This document shows, piece by piece, positions 6,029 to 12,345 of a stretch of 12,345 bases of DNA. Every line of letters begins with the position of its first letter. The stretch's first letter is position 1. The stretch spans positions 1 to 12,345 of the forward strand of contig DUSQ01000007.1 of the NCBI GenBank assembly GCA_012842545.1. The letters run 5' to 3'. The notes below the pieces were generated by a model. That model saw only the letters and a program-made list of their open reading frames with translations, had not been told where the DNA came from and did no database searches. The position numbers and the translations under genes were made by a program. The stretch comes from Coprothermobacter sp. Lineage in GTDB: Bacteria > Coprothermobacterota > Coprothermobacteria > Coprothermobacterales > Coprothermobacteraceae.

Positions 6029-7915
6029 GTGAAAGGTACATTTGGAAGAGTACTGGAGGTTGATCTTTCCTCAAGAAAAGTTCAAATCCAACAAATAGAA
6101 GACGAAATACTGTACGATTACATAGGTGGCTTGGGACTTGCCACCCGTCTGCTTTTCGACCTCACCGAACCCCAAATCGACCCGCTTTCAGAAAAAAACG
6201 TTCTGGTCATTGCTCCGGGATTGTTGGTAGGTAGTGGCCTTCCCACTGCTTCCAAGACCACTCTAACTTTCAAGTCACCTCTGACCAACGGTTTCGGTAG
6301 AAGCGTGGCAGGTGCGTACCTGGGTGCTGAACTTAGGAAAGCTGGTTACGATGCACTGGTAATCAAAGGAAAGAGCGAAGAACCAGTTTATCTTTTTATT
6401 GACGACGATAACGTTGAAATAAGAGACGCTTCCCATCTCTGGGGAAAAGACGCTTTAGAAACCCAAGAGCTACTAAAGGAGGAACTGGGAAACGTAAGAA
6501 CTGGTGCTATCGGTTACTCAGGCGAAAAACTGTCTAAGATCTCTGGCGTTGATTTTGAAGAAAGGCAAGCAGCCAGAGCCGGTGGCGGAGCTGTCATGGG
6601 AAGCAAAATGTTAAAAGCTATCGCAGTAAGAGGAACTAAGAGCATACCCTACGCCGACGTGGAAGCCTTGCGAGAAGCCATAAAGAGGTGGAGTCAGAAG
6701 ATAGTGGGAAGCCCCGTGGCAGAGCTCGACATGAAATACGGATCTGGAGAATTCTACGAATGGGTAAACAAGATAATGGGTGTTTTCCCTGTTAAAAACT
6801 GGCAGCAGAGCTACTTTGAAGACAGCTTTAACGCTCACCCTGATGGCAAATCGCACCTGGACCCATATTATTGGGCTCCCCTTTACACAGAAAAACACCA
6901 TCCGTGTCCGAACTGCAACAAGCCTTGCGGTAGGCACATCGTAATCAAAGAAGGAAAATATGCCCCACTACGGGTTGAGGGTGTGGAATATGAGCTTCTC
7001 TATTCATTAGGTGGAGTGCTGGGCATTGAAGACATTGAAGTAACAGCCAAACTCAACAGCATCTGCGACAAGGCAGGTCTTGATGCCATCTCCGCCGGCG
7101 TTACCGTCGCCTGGGCAATGGAAGCCTATGAACGAGGACTATTAACAAAAGAGGACACTGACGGAATTGACCTAAGATTCGGCGATGGCGACGCTGCCGT
7201 TGCAGCCATGGAAAAACTGGCTAAAAGGGAAGGAAAATTGGGAGAACTTTTGTTCAACGGTGTAAAAGAAGCTTCCCAAAAGCTTGGCAAAGGTTCTGAG
7301 AGATTCGCCTTGGAAATAAAGGGCTTGGAACCTCCTGCGTACGATGTCAGGGGTCTAAAAGGAATGGCATTAGCTTTAGCTGTTTCAGTCAGAGGTGCAT
7401 GCCACCTCACAGGTGGGATTTACGCACCAGAGCTTACCGGCTCTTTCTGGAAGCTTAGCAACATTGACCGACTTTCATCTGAATGGAAAGGTTACGAAGT
7501 AAAGACCGGTGAAGACTTCATGACCGTCTACGACACACTTGGGCTTTGCAAATTCTCACGCAGCTTGTTCTGGTTAGAGGACGAAGTACTGGATGCCGTC
7601 GAGGCTGTAACGGGCAGCAGGTTCACCATAGAACAACTAATGGCTCTAGGTGAAAGAGTTTACAACCTTCAAAGGCTTTTCAACATACGTGAAGGCTTTT
7701 CAAGAAAAGACGACTATTTGCCTCACAGGGTTACTCACGAACCCATATCAAACGGCGTTAGCAAAGGCAGTTACGTCTCTGAAGAGGAGTTCCAAGACAT
7801 GCTTGATCAGTACTACATGGCAAGAGGCTGGTCAAAAGAAGGCGTCCCCACAAAAATGCACCTAAAGAGACTCGGACTTTCCAAAGAAGCAGAAGTTTTC
7901 GGAGCACCCATATAG
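6029..7915 (+). CDS. aor: Aldehyde:ferredoxin oxidoreductase (tungsten/molybdopterin)
   Basis: Cytoplasmic oxidoreductase of 628 residues that oxidises aldehydes to carboxylic acids with ferredoxin as acceptor (or the reverse). It uses a bis-pyranopterin tungsten (or molybdenum) cofactor and one 4Fe-4S cluster. The AOR family layout is complete: N-terminal β-domain beginning GTFGRVLEVDLSS, pterin-binding RAGGGAVMGSKMLKAIAVRG (~183-202), cluster ligands Cys293, Cys296 and Cys300 in CPNCNKPC with the distal Cys507 in DTLGLC, and pterin segments LDAISAG (~351-357) and VRGACHL (~454-460). Length is normal for the family (about 600-630). The start is GTG 6029 with GGGAGGT a few bases upstream. In amino-acid-fermenting anaerobes such enzymes handle aldehydes derived from 2-oxo acids; a specific substrate cannot be read here. 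No ferredoxin, flavoprotein subunit or cofactor gene is adjacent. Confidence 0.93.
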   Translation: MKGTFGRVLEVDLSSRKVQIQQIEDEILYDYIGGLGLATRLLFDLTEPQIDPLSEKNVLVIAPGLLVGSGLPTASKTTLTFKSPLTNGFGRSVAGAYLGAELRKAGYDALVIKGKSEEPVYLFIDDDNVEIRDASHLWGKDALETQELLKEELGNVRTGAIGYSGEKLSKISGVDFEERQAARAGGGAVMGSKMLKAIAVRGTKSIPYADVEALREAIKRWSQKIVGSPVAELDMKYGSGEFYEWVNKIMGVFPVKNWQQSYFEDSFNAHPDGKSHLDPYYWAPLYTEKHHPCPNCNKPCGRHIVIKEGKYAPLRVEGVEYELLYSLGGVLGIEDIEVTAKLNSICDKAGLDAISAGVTVAWAMEAYERGLLTKEDTDGIDLRFGDGDAAVAAMEKLAKREGKLGELLFNGVKEASQKLGKGSERFALEIKGLEPPAYDVRGLKGMALALAVSVRGACHLTGGIYAPELTGSFWKLSNIDRLSSEWKGYEVKTGEDFMTVYDTLGLCKFSRSLFWLEDEVLDAVEAVTGSRFTIEQLMALGERVYNLQRLFNIREGFSRKDDYLPHRVTHEPISNGVSKGSYVSEEEFQDMLDQYYMARGWSKEGVPTKMHLKRLGLSKEAEVFGAPI

Positions 7916-8376
7916 AAACAGAAATTACCGGAGCCTATTTACGACTTGCACTTTACCAATTGTTGAAGCAATTGCGTGCTCATGCCAAGATATGCTCGAA
8001 GGTTTGTTAATAGTCACGGTTCCGTTTGTGAAATGGGATATCTGTAACAAATCGTCACGTACATAACCAATTTTGTTAGGTTAAGCCCAATTTCGATCCA
8101 CATTCAAAGAAACTTGACTGCCTCAGGCTTGCATTTTTCAGGCACTCTGACATCTTGTGTGCCATGAGACTAAAAATAAAGCAGTGGCGCGAAGAGCGGT
8201 CGATATTCAGAATGTATGGTAAGTACTTCATTGTTAAAATTCTATTTGCTAAAATGTTTAAGTTATATGACTTCTTTGCACCAGGCATTCGCCTGCATAG
8301 CGGTTGGTAGAGCTTCGTCTTTCTATAGAGCAGAATGGTCCTTACTGTCAATTGGTTTGCCAAGCTGCGCAATACG
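7916..8376. other. Gene-poor stretch between AOR and R-M operon, with hairpins and reading-frame remnants
   Basis: No complete gene is supported. It carries several small inverted repeats: GCAC..CAATTG (7948-7962) against CAATTG..GTGC (7969-7979), TTTGTTA/TAACAAA (8003-8009, 8045-8051) and TAACC/GGTTA (8064-8068, 8079-8083). None is followed by a T-run, so no AOR terminator is evident. One open frame (7953-8063) reads LPIVEAIACSCQDMLEGL.. without a start signal, and a better one follows at 8080-8310 (own entry). It looks like eroded coding DNA. Confidence 0.5.
8080..8310 (+). pseudogene. Protein-like C-terminal remnant of an unrecognised gene
   Basis: The frame opens right after a TAG at 8077-8079 and runs 76 codons to a TAG at 8308-8310. 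It has no start codon or Shine-Dalgarno at its head; the first internal ATG is 8164. The translation reads like a natural basic, aromatic-rich protein end: KKLDCLRLAFFRHSDILCAM near the front, IKQWREERSIFRMYGKYF in the middle, and LYDFFAPGIRLHSGW as terminus. I do not recognise the family. An open run of this length is possible by chance, so the case rests on how protein-like it looks. If real, it is the 3' end of a gene whose 5' part has been lost or scrambled in the preceding 160 bp. Confidence 0.35.
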
Positions 8377-8405
8377 TTGTTCTCCGAGGTGAATACATGT
8401 ATAAT
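8377..8405 (+). promoter_or_regulatory. Promoter of the restriction-modification operon
   Basis: TTGTTC (8377-8382) and a perfect TATAAT (8400-8405) are separated by exactly 17 bp. Transcription would start near 8412, leaving a 5' leader of about 60 nt before the methyltransferase ATG. Two additional TAAAAT boxes (8424-8429, 8455-8460) lie closer to the gene but lack a good -35. Confidence 0.7.
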
Positions 8406-8471
8406 CTAGGAAAAGTGATTTAGTAAAATCTATTAAAAAGTAAAAGATCTTACGTAAAATAGGGAGAGATA

Positions 8472-9839
8472 ATGGAATACAACAAAACAGTACGTGGAAA
8501 ATACAACAACGAAAGGGCAATAAGAAAAGAGAATGGCGTCTTCTTCACCCCGCCTTGGGTCGTAGACTATATGATAAGCCTAATTGATGAACAACACCTG
8601 ACAAGCAAGGAACGTCTTAGTATACTTGAGCCGGCAGCTGGAATGTGCCAGTTCCTAAGCGGATTTAAAAAAAACAAACCGCAATTGTTCCAAAGAGCGA
8701 GTAAGAAAGTTGCAGTAGATATAAACGGTGAACTTCTTAACCGCGCGCGCGAAGAGCTAGTCCTTTACGGTGTTGAATTCGTTTGTGCAGATTATATTTT
8801 ATGGAATACTGAAGATCGATTCGATGTTATTATCGGCAATCCCCCATATGGAATCCCAAGCCAGAGCCACCACTATCCAATAAGAGTTGACAATCAAACA
8901 AAGGAGAGGTACAAACAAACTCTAACCACGTGGTATGGGAAGTATAACATGTATGGAGCCTTTATTGAGAAATCGGTCAATCTCTTAAAAGATGGAGGAC
9001 AACTGATCTTTATAGTCCCTTCTACCTTTATGATATTGGACGAGTACAGAAAACTTCGTACTTTTCTTGCTAGTGCAGGCGAGACTACTATTATTTATAT
9101 GGGCAAAAACGTCTTCAGGCCCGATGCAGACGTGGCTACAGCCATACTGAATTTTAAAAAGGATAGTCATGCACGGCACAGACTGCGCCTCCTAGAACAC
9201 AATGGTGAGGAAAAGAAGTTAATAAGCGAAAGGCAAGATTGGACTGGACAGCCGGTTCTTTTTGCTAGTGAGTTTAGCAAAGCATTAGAGCAATACTGTT
9301 CCCTCAGAATAGGTGATGTGTATTCCGTCCACATATCCCTGAGGACGCCAGAGGTCAGAACCAATCCACATGTGCTCAAAAGGGCTTCTGTAGATAGTGA
9401 CGACTTCCTCCCATTATTGAACAGTAAAAATCTAAACCCTGGGCGGGTTGATTATGTCTCCACACATGGGTACTGGGTGAAAGCCAACAACATATCAAAA
9501 CTGAGACCTTTTTTCTCCGAGCCACGCATCGTCATGGGTATGGGTTTTAGAGGCACGCGAAACATAGCTGCAGCTTACGACTACAAAGCATACCCTTGGT
9601 ATGGAGAAGTTTATCATCTCTTGATAAAGCAAGATCTATTTGGCAGATCTTTTGATTTAGAAGAAGAAGACGTTGTAAACTTTCTGAACTCGGGTTTAGT
9701 TAAAAGGTATATCAAGGAAACGTTCAGAGAAATAACATACCACCTTAGCGTCTCCCAGATTAAGCATATTCCTCTGCCTACAAAAAAAGAACTTGAAAAC
9801 ATACGGAGGGATTTAAATGACGCGCAACTGGACAGCTGA
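8472..9839 (+). CDS. Type II N6-adenine DNA methyltransferase, M.TaqI-like (predicted TCGA)
   Basis: Modification enzyme (455 aa) of a type II R-M system, transferring methyl from S-adenosylmethionine to adenine N6 to protect the host from the partner nuclease. Order of motifs is that of γ-class amino-methyltransferases: X (FTPPWVVDYM, ~25-34), I for AdoMet (ILEPAAGMCQF, ~51-61), II (VDIN, ~82-85), III (ADYILW, ~106-111) and catalytic IV NPPYG (~123-127). Similarity to M.TaqI as I remember it continues past the catalytic domain: TWYGKYNMYGAF.EKSVNLLK.GG, and in the C-terminal target-recognition part LLNSKNLNPGRVDY and AYPWYGEVYHLL. The shared recognition domain predicts the TaqI site TCGA, modified as TCGm6A. 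ATG 8472 follows AGGGAGA. The gene appears complete and is translationally coupled to the nuclease, whose start lies within its last 23 bp. Confidence 0.92.
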   Translation: MEYNKTVRGKYNNERAIRKENGVFFTPPWVVDYMISLIDEQHLTSKERLSILEPAAGMCQFLSGFKKNKPQLFQRASKKVAVDINGELLNRAREELVLYGVEFVCADYILWNTEDRFDVIIGNPPYGIPSQSHHYPIRVDNQTKERYKQTLTTWYGKYNMYGAFIEKSVNLLKDGGQLIFIVPSTFMILDEYRKLRTFLASAGETTIIYMGKNVFRPDADVATAILNFKKDSHARHRLRLLEHNGEEKKLISERQDWTGQPVLFASEFSKALEQYCSLRIGDVYSVHISLRTPEVRTNPHVLKRASVDSDDFLPLLNSKNLNPGRVDYVSTHGYWVKANNISKLRPFFSEPRIVMGMGFRGTRNIAAAYDYKAYPWYGEVYHLLIKQDLFGRSFDLEEEDVVNFLNSGLVKRYIKETFREITYHLSVSQIKHIPLPTKKELENIRRDLNDAQLDS

Positions 9840-10602
9840 CTTCGCAAAGTTCAGAAGTTTCTTGCAAGGAATTGACATGGATAAGTACTCAAATCTTAGG
9901 ACAATTAAAACAGTTGAACAGGATTTACCTGACCAGTTGTTTCCCTTGGATTTATATTATAAGTACTACTGGGAAACAACAGACTTCAGGGATTTCGACC
10001 AGGTATTCGAAGAATACTGGACTGAAAAGATAGCTGAAATCTTCAAGTTTATAGAAGTTTATTTTTATGGATGCTCAATACAGTTCGTGCAAGAGGGATT
10101 GAGGGCAAGAATGTATAGAATATGGATGTCTATACTGACTCAGTTTGATTTCCAATATCTTTGGAATTCTCTTTACCCTGGCGAGCTTATATCGAACCCA
10201 ACCTTAGACAAAACTGGAATTGACGCTATCGTTAATCTCGATTCAACAAAGATAGGCATACAAATTAAGAAGATTTCTTATAGACGCGAAGCATCGCAAA
10301 GAAGATTTACACAAAGGCAGCAAAAGCAGGCTGATGTTATAGTAGAAGTACCGTATTTAGTGATCGATGTTGCTGATTCCCTATCAAAACTACAGAGCCC
10401 AAGAACGCATGTTCAAACTAAAGAAAAGCTGAAGAAAATCCTACAGATCTTTACAGCAAACTTTGACGTGTTGCCTAACGGTTTTGTCGTCTTCAAAAAA
10501 GAATACATCATCAAGATTAGGCACAATCTGACCTGCGGCGGCTTCAACCTTAAAGAGCAGACTATAGTCCCTTATGATAGTGTACTGGAGGTTCTTCAAT
10601 AA
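9817..10602 (+). CDS. Type II restriction endonuclease, TaqI-like (predicted T^CGA)
   Basis: Nuclease partner of the preceding methyltransferase, 261 residues against 263 for R.TaqI. Recognisable TaqI-family blocks are IKTVEQDLP (~30-38) followed by PLDLYYKYYW (~43-52), and ARMYRIWMSILTQF (~97-110) leading into YLW. A PD-(D/E)XK-like active-site arrangement can be read as GID (Asp ~136) followed by IGIQIKK (Lys ~151/152); this placement is my inference. By family it should cut double-stranded DNA at TCGA unless methylated. The ATG at 9817 has GGAGGG at 9805-9810, inside the end of the methyltransferase gene, giving a 23-bp overlap that ensures both proteins are made from one mRNA with the methylase first. 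No controller (C) protein gene is present. The reading frame is intact, so the enzyme is probably functional. Confidence 0.9.
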   Translation: MTRNWTADFAKFRSFLQGIDMDKYSNLRTIKTVEQDLPDQLFPLDLYYKYYWETTDFRDFDQVFEEYWTEKIAEIFKFIEVYFYGCSIQFVQEGLRARMYRIWMSILTQFDFQYLWNSLYPGELISNPTLDKTGIDAIVNLDSTKIGIQIKKISYRREASQRRFTQRQQKQADVIVEVPYLVIDVADSLSKLQSPRTHVQTKEKLKKILQIFTANFDVLPNGFVVFKKEYIIKIRHNLTCGGFNLKEQTIVPYDSVLEVLQ

Positions 10603-10981
10603 TAAGGCGCTGTTTGATTGGCCGATAGGCAAGATCTTAGGGGTTGCGGGATACTCTAGATAACATTCTTCATCCATGAAAGGTGTTTTTATGTGCGTTT
10701 GTTAGTTCTGTTTTTTTTAGGCGCTGGGGCGAGTGATATGCCCTAAAACGACCATCAACGGAGAAAAACTTACTGAGAACTACGGAACCGGTTAGCAAGT
10801 TTATAAGTAGTGTTAGTCGTGTGAAAGCCTTACTTTCCAGTTTAGACTCTAACTCAAAGCTAAAAATGACTGAATCTCCTTCAAGACCATCATAAATGAT
10901 ATCTAGCCACCTGACTACTCGTACAAAGACACTATTACCATTCACCAGCCGAAAAGTCTTTCAATGCACTTGCTGGCCGCA
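10603..10981. other. Gene-poor stretch after the R-M operon
   Basis: No gene is supported on the + strand. It contains a T8 tract (10711-10718) without a convincing stem before it, a short hairpin TTCAT-CC-ATGAA (10669-10680) followed by AGGTGTTTTT that could be a poor terminator, and the palindrome AACCGGTT (10786-10793). The only open frame of note is on the minus strand (own entry). Confidence 0.4.
10670..10945 (-). CDS. Doubtful small hypothetical ORF
   Basis: A minus-strand frame of 91 codons from a GTG at 10945. Its first two thirds look protein-like (VFVRVVRWLDIIYDGL, then VIFSFELESKLESKAF and LTLLINLLTG), while the tail is low-quality, basic and asparagine/histidine-rich. No Shine-Dalgarno precedes the GTG, and the frame opens only six codons further upstream. 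All other genes here are on the + strand. I recognise no family. It may be a fragment of a decayed gene or chance. Confidence 0.2.
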   Translation of the reverse strand: MNGNSVFVRVVRWLDIIYDGLEGDSVIFSFELESKLESKAFTRLTLLINLLTGSVVLSKFFSVDGRFRAYHSPQRLKKTELTNAHKNTFHG

Positions 10982-11045
10982 GTCCGTTAGGACGGGATAG
11001 ACTCGTGGTTCCTCCGATAGCCGCATCAATCAATTGCAGCTATCC
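10982..11045 (+). other. Cluster of hairpins with alternative pairings
   Basis: GTCC-GTTA-GGAC (10982-10993) is followed by GATAGC-C-GCA (11016-11025) pairing with TGC-A-GCTATC (11035-11044) around a 9-nt loop: nine pairs with one mismatch. A second copy of the left arm, GGATAG (10995-11000), can pair instead with CTATCC (11040-11045), so the two long-range structures exclude each other. No T-run follows. It might be a small structured RNA, a leader element of the broken ABC gene or the end of a lost mobile element; I cannot tell which. Confidence 0.3.
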
Positions 11046-11116
11046 ATAGACTCTGAATTTCCTGCTGAGACTTAGTGTTAGATGTATGGTATCCTTTATT
11101 CACCGGCGAGCATAGG

Positions 11117-11146
11117 TTGTAATTTTAGAGTTCCTGCGCATATTCT
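11117..11146 (+). promoter_or_regulatory. Candidate promoter of the broken ABC transporter gene
   Basis: TTGTAA (11117-11122) and TATTCT (11141-11146) are 18 bp apart, just upstream of AGGGTGA (11150-11156), a possible Shine-Dalgarno. The ATG best placed for that Shine-Dalgarno (11165) leads to an immediate stop (ATG ATA TGA). The useful ATGs at 11170 and 11173 are 13 or more bases away, suggesting the translation start is also damaged. Confidence 0.35.
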
Positions 11147-11169
11147 TTCAGGGTGAAAACAAACATGAT

Positions 11170-12077
11170 ATGATGAGACAGGATCGTTTAAAAGACAGGA
11201 GACCCATAAGGGAGAACGCAATTATAGTAGAACATGTTAGTAAGACTTTAGGTAACAAAGAAATTCTCAAAAACATTAACTTAAGCATGCAGAAAAGCGA
11301 TATCTTTAATTACCTTGGACCAAAAGGTGCTGGCAAAACAACAACTATAACAATAATTCTTGGACTCCTTAACCCAACAGTGGAAAATGTTCAAATAATG
11401 GGAAAGCCGGTTGACAGCGAAGAAGTGAGGAAAAAATCGGATTTGTATTGGAAGCAGACGGACTCTACGGCAACCTAACTGCTTTAGGAAACCCTGACTA
11501 TTACTGCCAAATTTACAATGTCCCCACAGATACAAGAAAACAAAGGATCCGAAAAGTTTTAGCTGCTGTCAGGCTATCTGACAACGCTTCAGACAAAGTA
11601 ACAGCGTACTCAAAAGGCAAGCGGCAAAAGCTGGCAATGGCAAGGGCCATGGTTCACGACCCTGATATCTTGATCCTTGATGAACCAAATTCAGGCGTCG
11701 ACTCTTCTGGACAGATAATACTTAACCTTGACCAAAGTGGCAAAACCATCTTCGTGAGCTCCCATAACCTTGACGAAGTGCAGCGCATATGCAACCGCAC
11801 CGTACTTATACACCACGGCGAGATGAGGCTGCAGGGCGAGCCTTTGCAGCTTCAAAAAGAAATGGGTAGTGACAAGATAATCATACGTATAGCTGGAGCG
11901 CCCAAAGAAGACCTGTTCCCCATTATTGACTAACGGTTTTGGCTTCTCTTACACAATTTAGAAGACATTGCAAAACGATTAGACCCAAAAAAATACATCA
12001 TGAATATTAGCAGACCATCATCAGAACATACCAATATATCAATATGTTACTGCAGTCTACTTTACCGTGTCCAATAA
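11170..12077 (+). pseudogene. ABC transporter ATP-binding protein, frameshifted and truncated
   Basis: Remains of the ATPase subunit of an ABC-2-type exporter. Frame one (11170-11478) gives the N-terminus IIVEHVSKTLGNKEIL and Walker A GPKGAGKTTT, with Lys replacing the usual Asn. At 11430-11435 a run of six A lacks one base. With seven, RKK would continue as IGFVLEADGLYGNLTA in the frame of 11448-11933. That frame holds the signature YSKGKRQKLAMARAM, Walker B DILILDEP, the D-loop SGVD and H-loop SSHNLDEVQ. Between D-loop and H-loop it is about five residues shorter than usual, suggesting a small in-frame deletion. A TAA at 11931-11933 interrupts the C-terminal domain; beyond it the same frame stays open to 12075 and includes NLEDIAKRLDPKKY and SRPSSEH, resembling the family's C-terminal end. 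Three lesions plus the altered P-loop argue for a decayed gene. No permease gene is intact downstream. Confidence 0.85.
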
Positions 12078-12345
12078 GAATCTGTTTTAGGCTTATGCAT
12101 ACCCATTTCTCTACACCACCCTTTATGTGAAGGGGCTGTAGCGCGATCTTCTTCGGGCCGTAGGAGCTAAGATTGGACGAAAAACAGCTAAGCTTGGCAC
12201 GTACTATTTCTTTAGCCACACTTGAATTTAGTTCACCACTATACCAATACCATAAGGACGCTTAATTCCCTTGAGTACTGCCAATTAGTTTAATAACAGT
12301 TAGCTCGGGATGATTAAAAAGTCTCAGCGGTAAAGGGTAATTACC
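12078..12345. other. Terminal stretch without a recognisable gene
   Basis: No gene is supported up to the window edge. One + frame reads AYAYPFLYTTLYVKGL (about 12091-12138), then a stop, then DLLRAVGAKIGRKTAKLG. It might be a relic of the permease expected after the ABC ATPase, but I cannot confirm this. TTGAGT (12271-12276) and TAATAA (12291-12296) are only 14 bp apart, too close for a standard promoter. Confidence 0.3.

Noticed and set aside
8076..8372. Minus-strand open frame of 98 codons in the AOR/R-M gap
   Set aside because: The translation is Ser/Leu/Cys-rich and unlike a protein, while the opposite strand (8080-8310) gives a much more natural sequence over the same bases. It is best read as a shadow of that remnant.
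10605..10726. Direct repeat AGGCGCTG at 10605-10612 and 10719-10726, as a target-site duplication
   Set aside because: Eight-base repeats within 500 bp are expected by chance, and nothing between the copies looks like a mobile element.
10982..11045. tRNA gene suggested by GTGGTTCCTCC near paired arms
   Set aside because: No cloverleaf can be drawn: there is no acceptor stem of seven pairs, no anticodon arm in the right place and no standard T-loop sequence.
1..12345. Possible avoidance of TCGA, the predicted target of the R-M system
   Set aside because: A hand count gives about 26 TCGA, below the roughly 47 expected from base composition alone. TCGC, TCGG and TCGT are about equally frequent (roughly 25-32 each), so TCG in general is rare and TCGA is not specifically avoided. 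The count is approximate.
1..12345. CRISPR array or intact insertion sequence
   Set aside because: No regularly spaced repeats and no transposase-like reading frame were seen on either strand.

Overview
The window reads as a bacterial chromosome segment of moderate, slightly A+T-leaning composition. All genes I can support lie on the + strand. The gene set is a group 1 Δ1-pyrroline-5-carboxylate dehydrogenase, a tungsten/molybdopterin aldehyde:ferredoxin oxidoreductase (AOR), a secreted protein with copper-amine-oxidase-N-like 'stalk' repeats, and a TaqI-type restriction-modification pair. This suits an anaerobic, probably thermophilic, amino-acid-fermenting bacterium. A Coprothermobacter-like organism is my best guess, but it is only an inference from gene content.

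Left part (1-5755): an intact P5C dehydrogenase with a very strong Shine-Dalgarno closes with a textbook 13-bp-stem terminator. A 14-TM DHA2-type MFS exporter begins about 30 bp later. Its best start (1813) has no Shine-Dalgarno and sits about one transcription start distance below a TATTAT box, so its mRNA may be leaderless. Next is a 786-residue exported protein with an N-terminal signal, Ig-like β-rich body, an InlB/Flg_new-like repeat and two C-terminal stalk repeats. Its promoter has a perfect TATAAT overlapped by a 7-bp inverted repeat.

Middle (5756-7915): a complete AOR (628 aa, GTG start) with CX2CX3C plus the distal cysteine for the 4Fe-4S cluster. It would oxidise aldehydes, for example from amino-acid fermentation, to acids while reducing ferredoxin. 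No dedicated redox partner is adjacent.

Right part (7916-12345) is an accessory, partly decayed zone. Two roughly 560-bp gene-poor stretches flank an intact two-gene R-M operon. Methyltransferase and endonuclease overlap by 23 bp and both resemble M.TaqI/R.TaqI, predicted site TCGA. The R-M operon has its own TTGTTC-N17-TATAAT promoter. Beyond it lies an ABC transporter ATPase gene broken by a one-base loss in a poly-A run, a small internal deletion and a premature stop. The gene-poor stretches hold open protein-like fragments without start signals, and one hairpin cluster with mutually exclusive pairings.

I see no CRISPR array, tRNA, rRNA, intact transposon or clearly new multi-gene system. 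The most promising unknowns are the stalk-domain exported protein, the protein-like remnant at 8080-8310 and the hairpin cluster near 11000.
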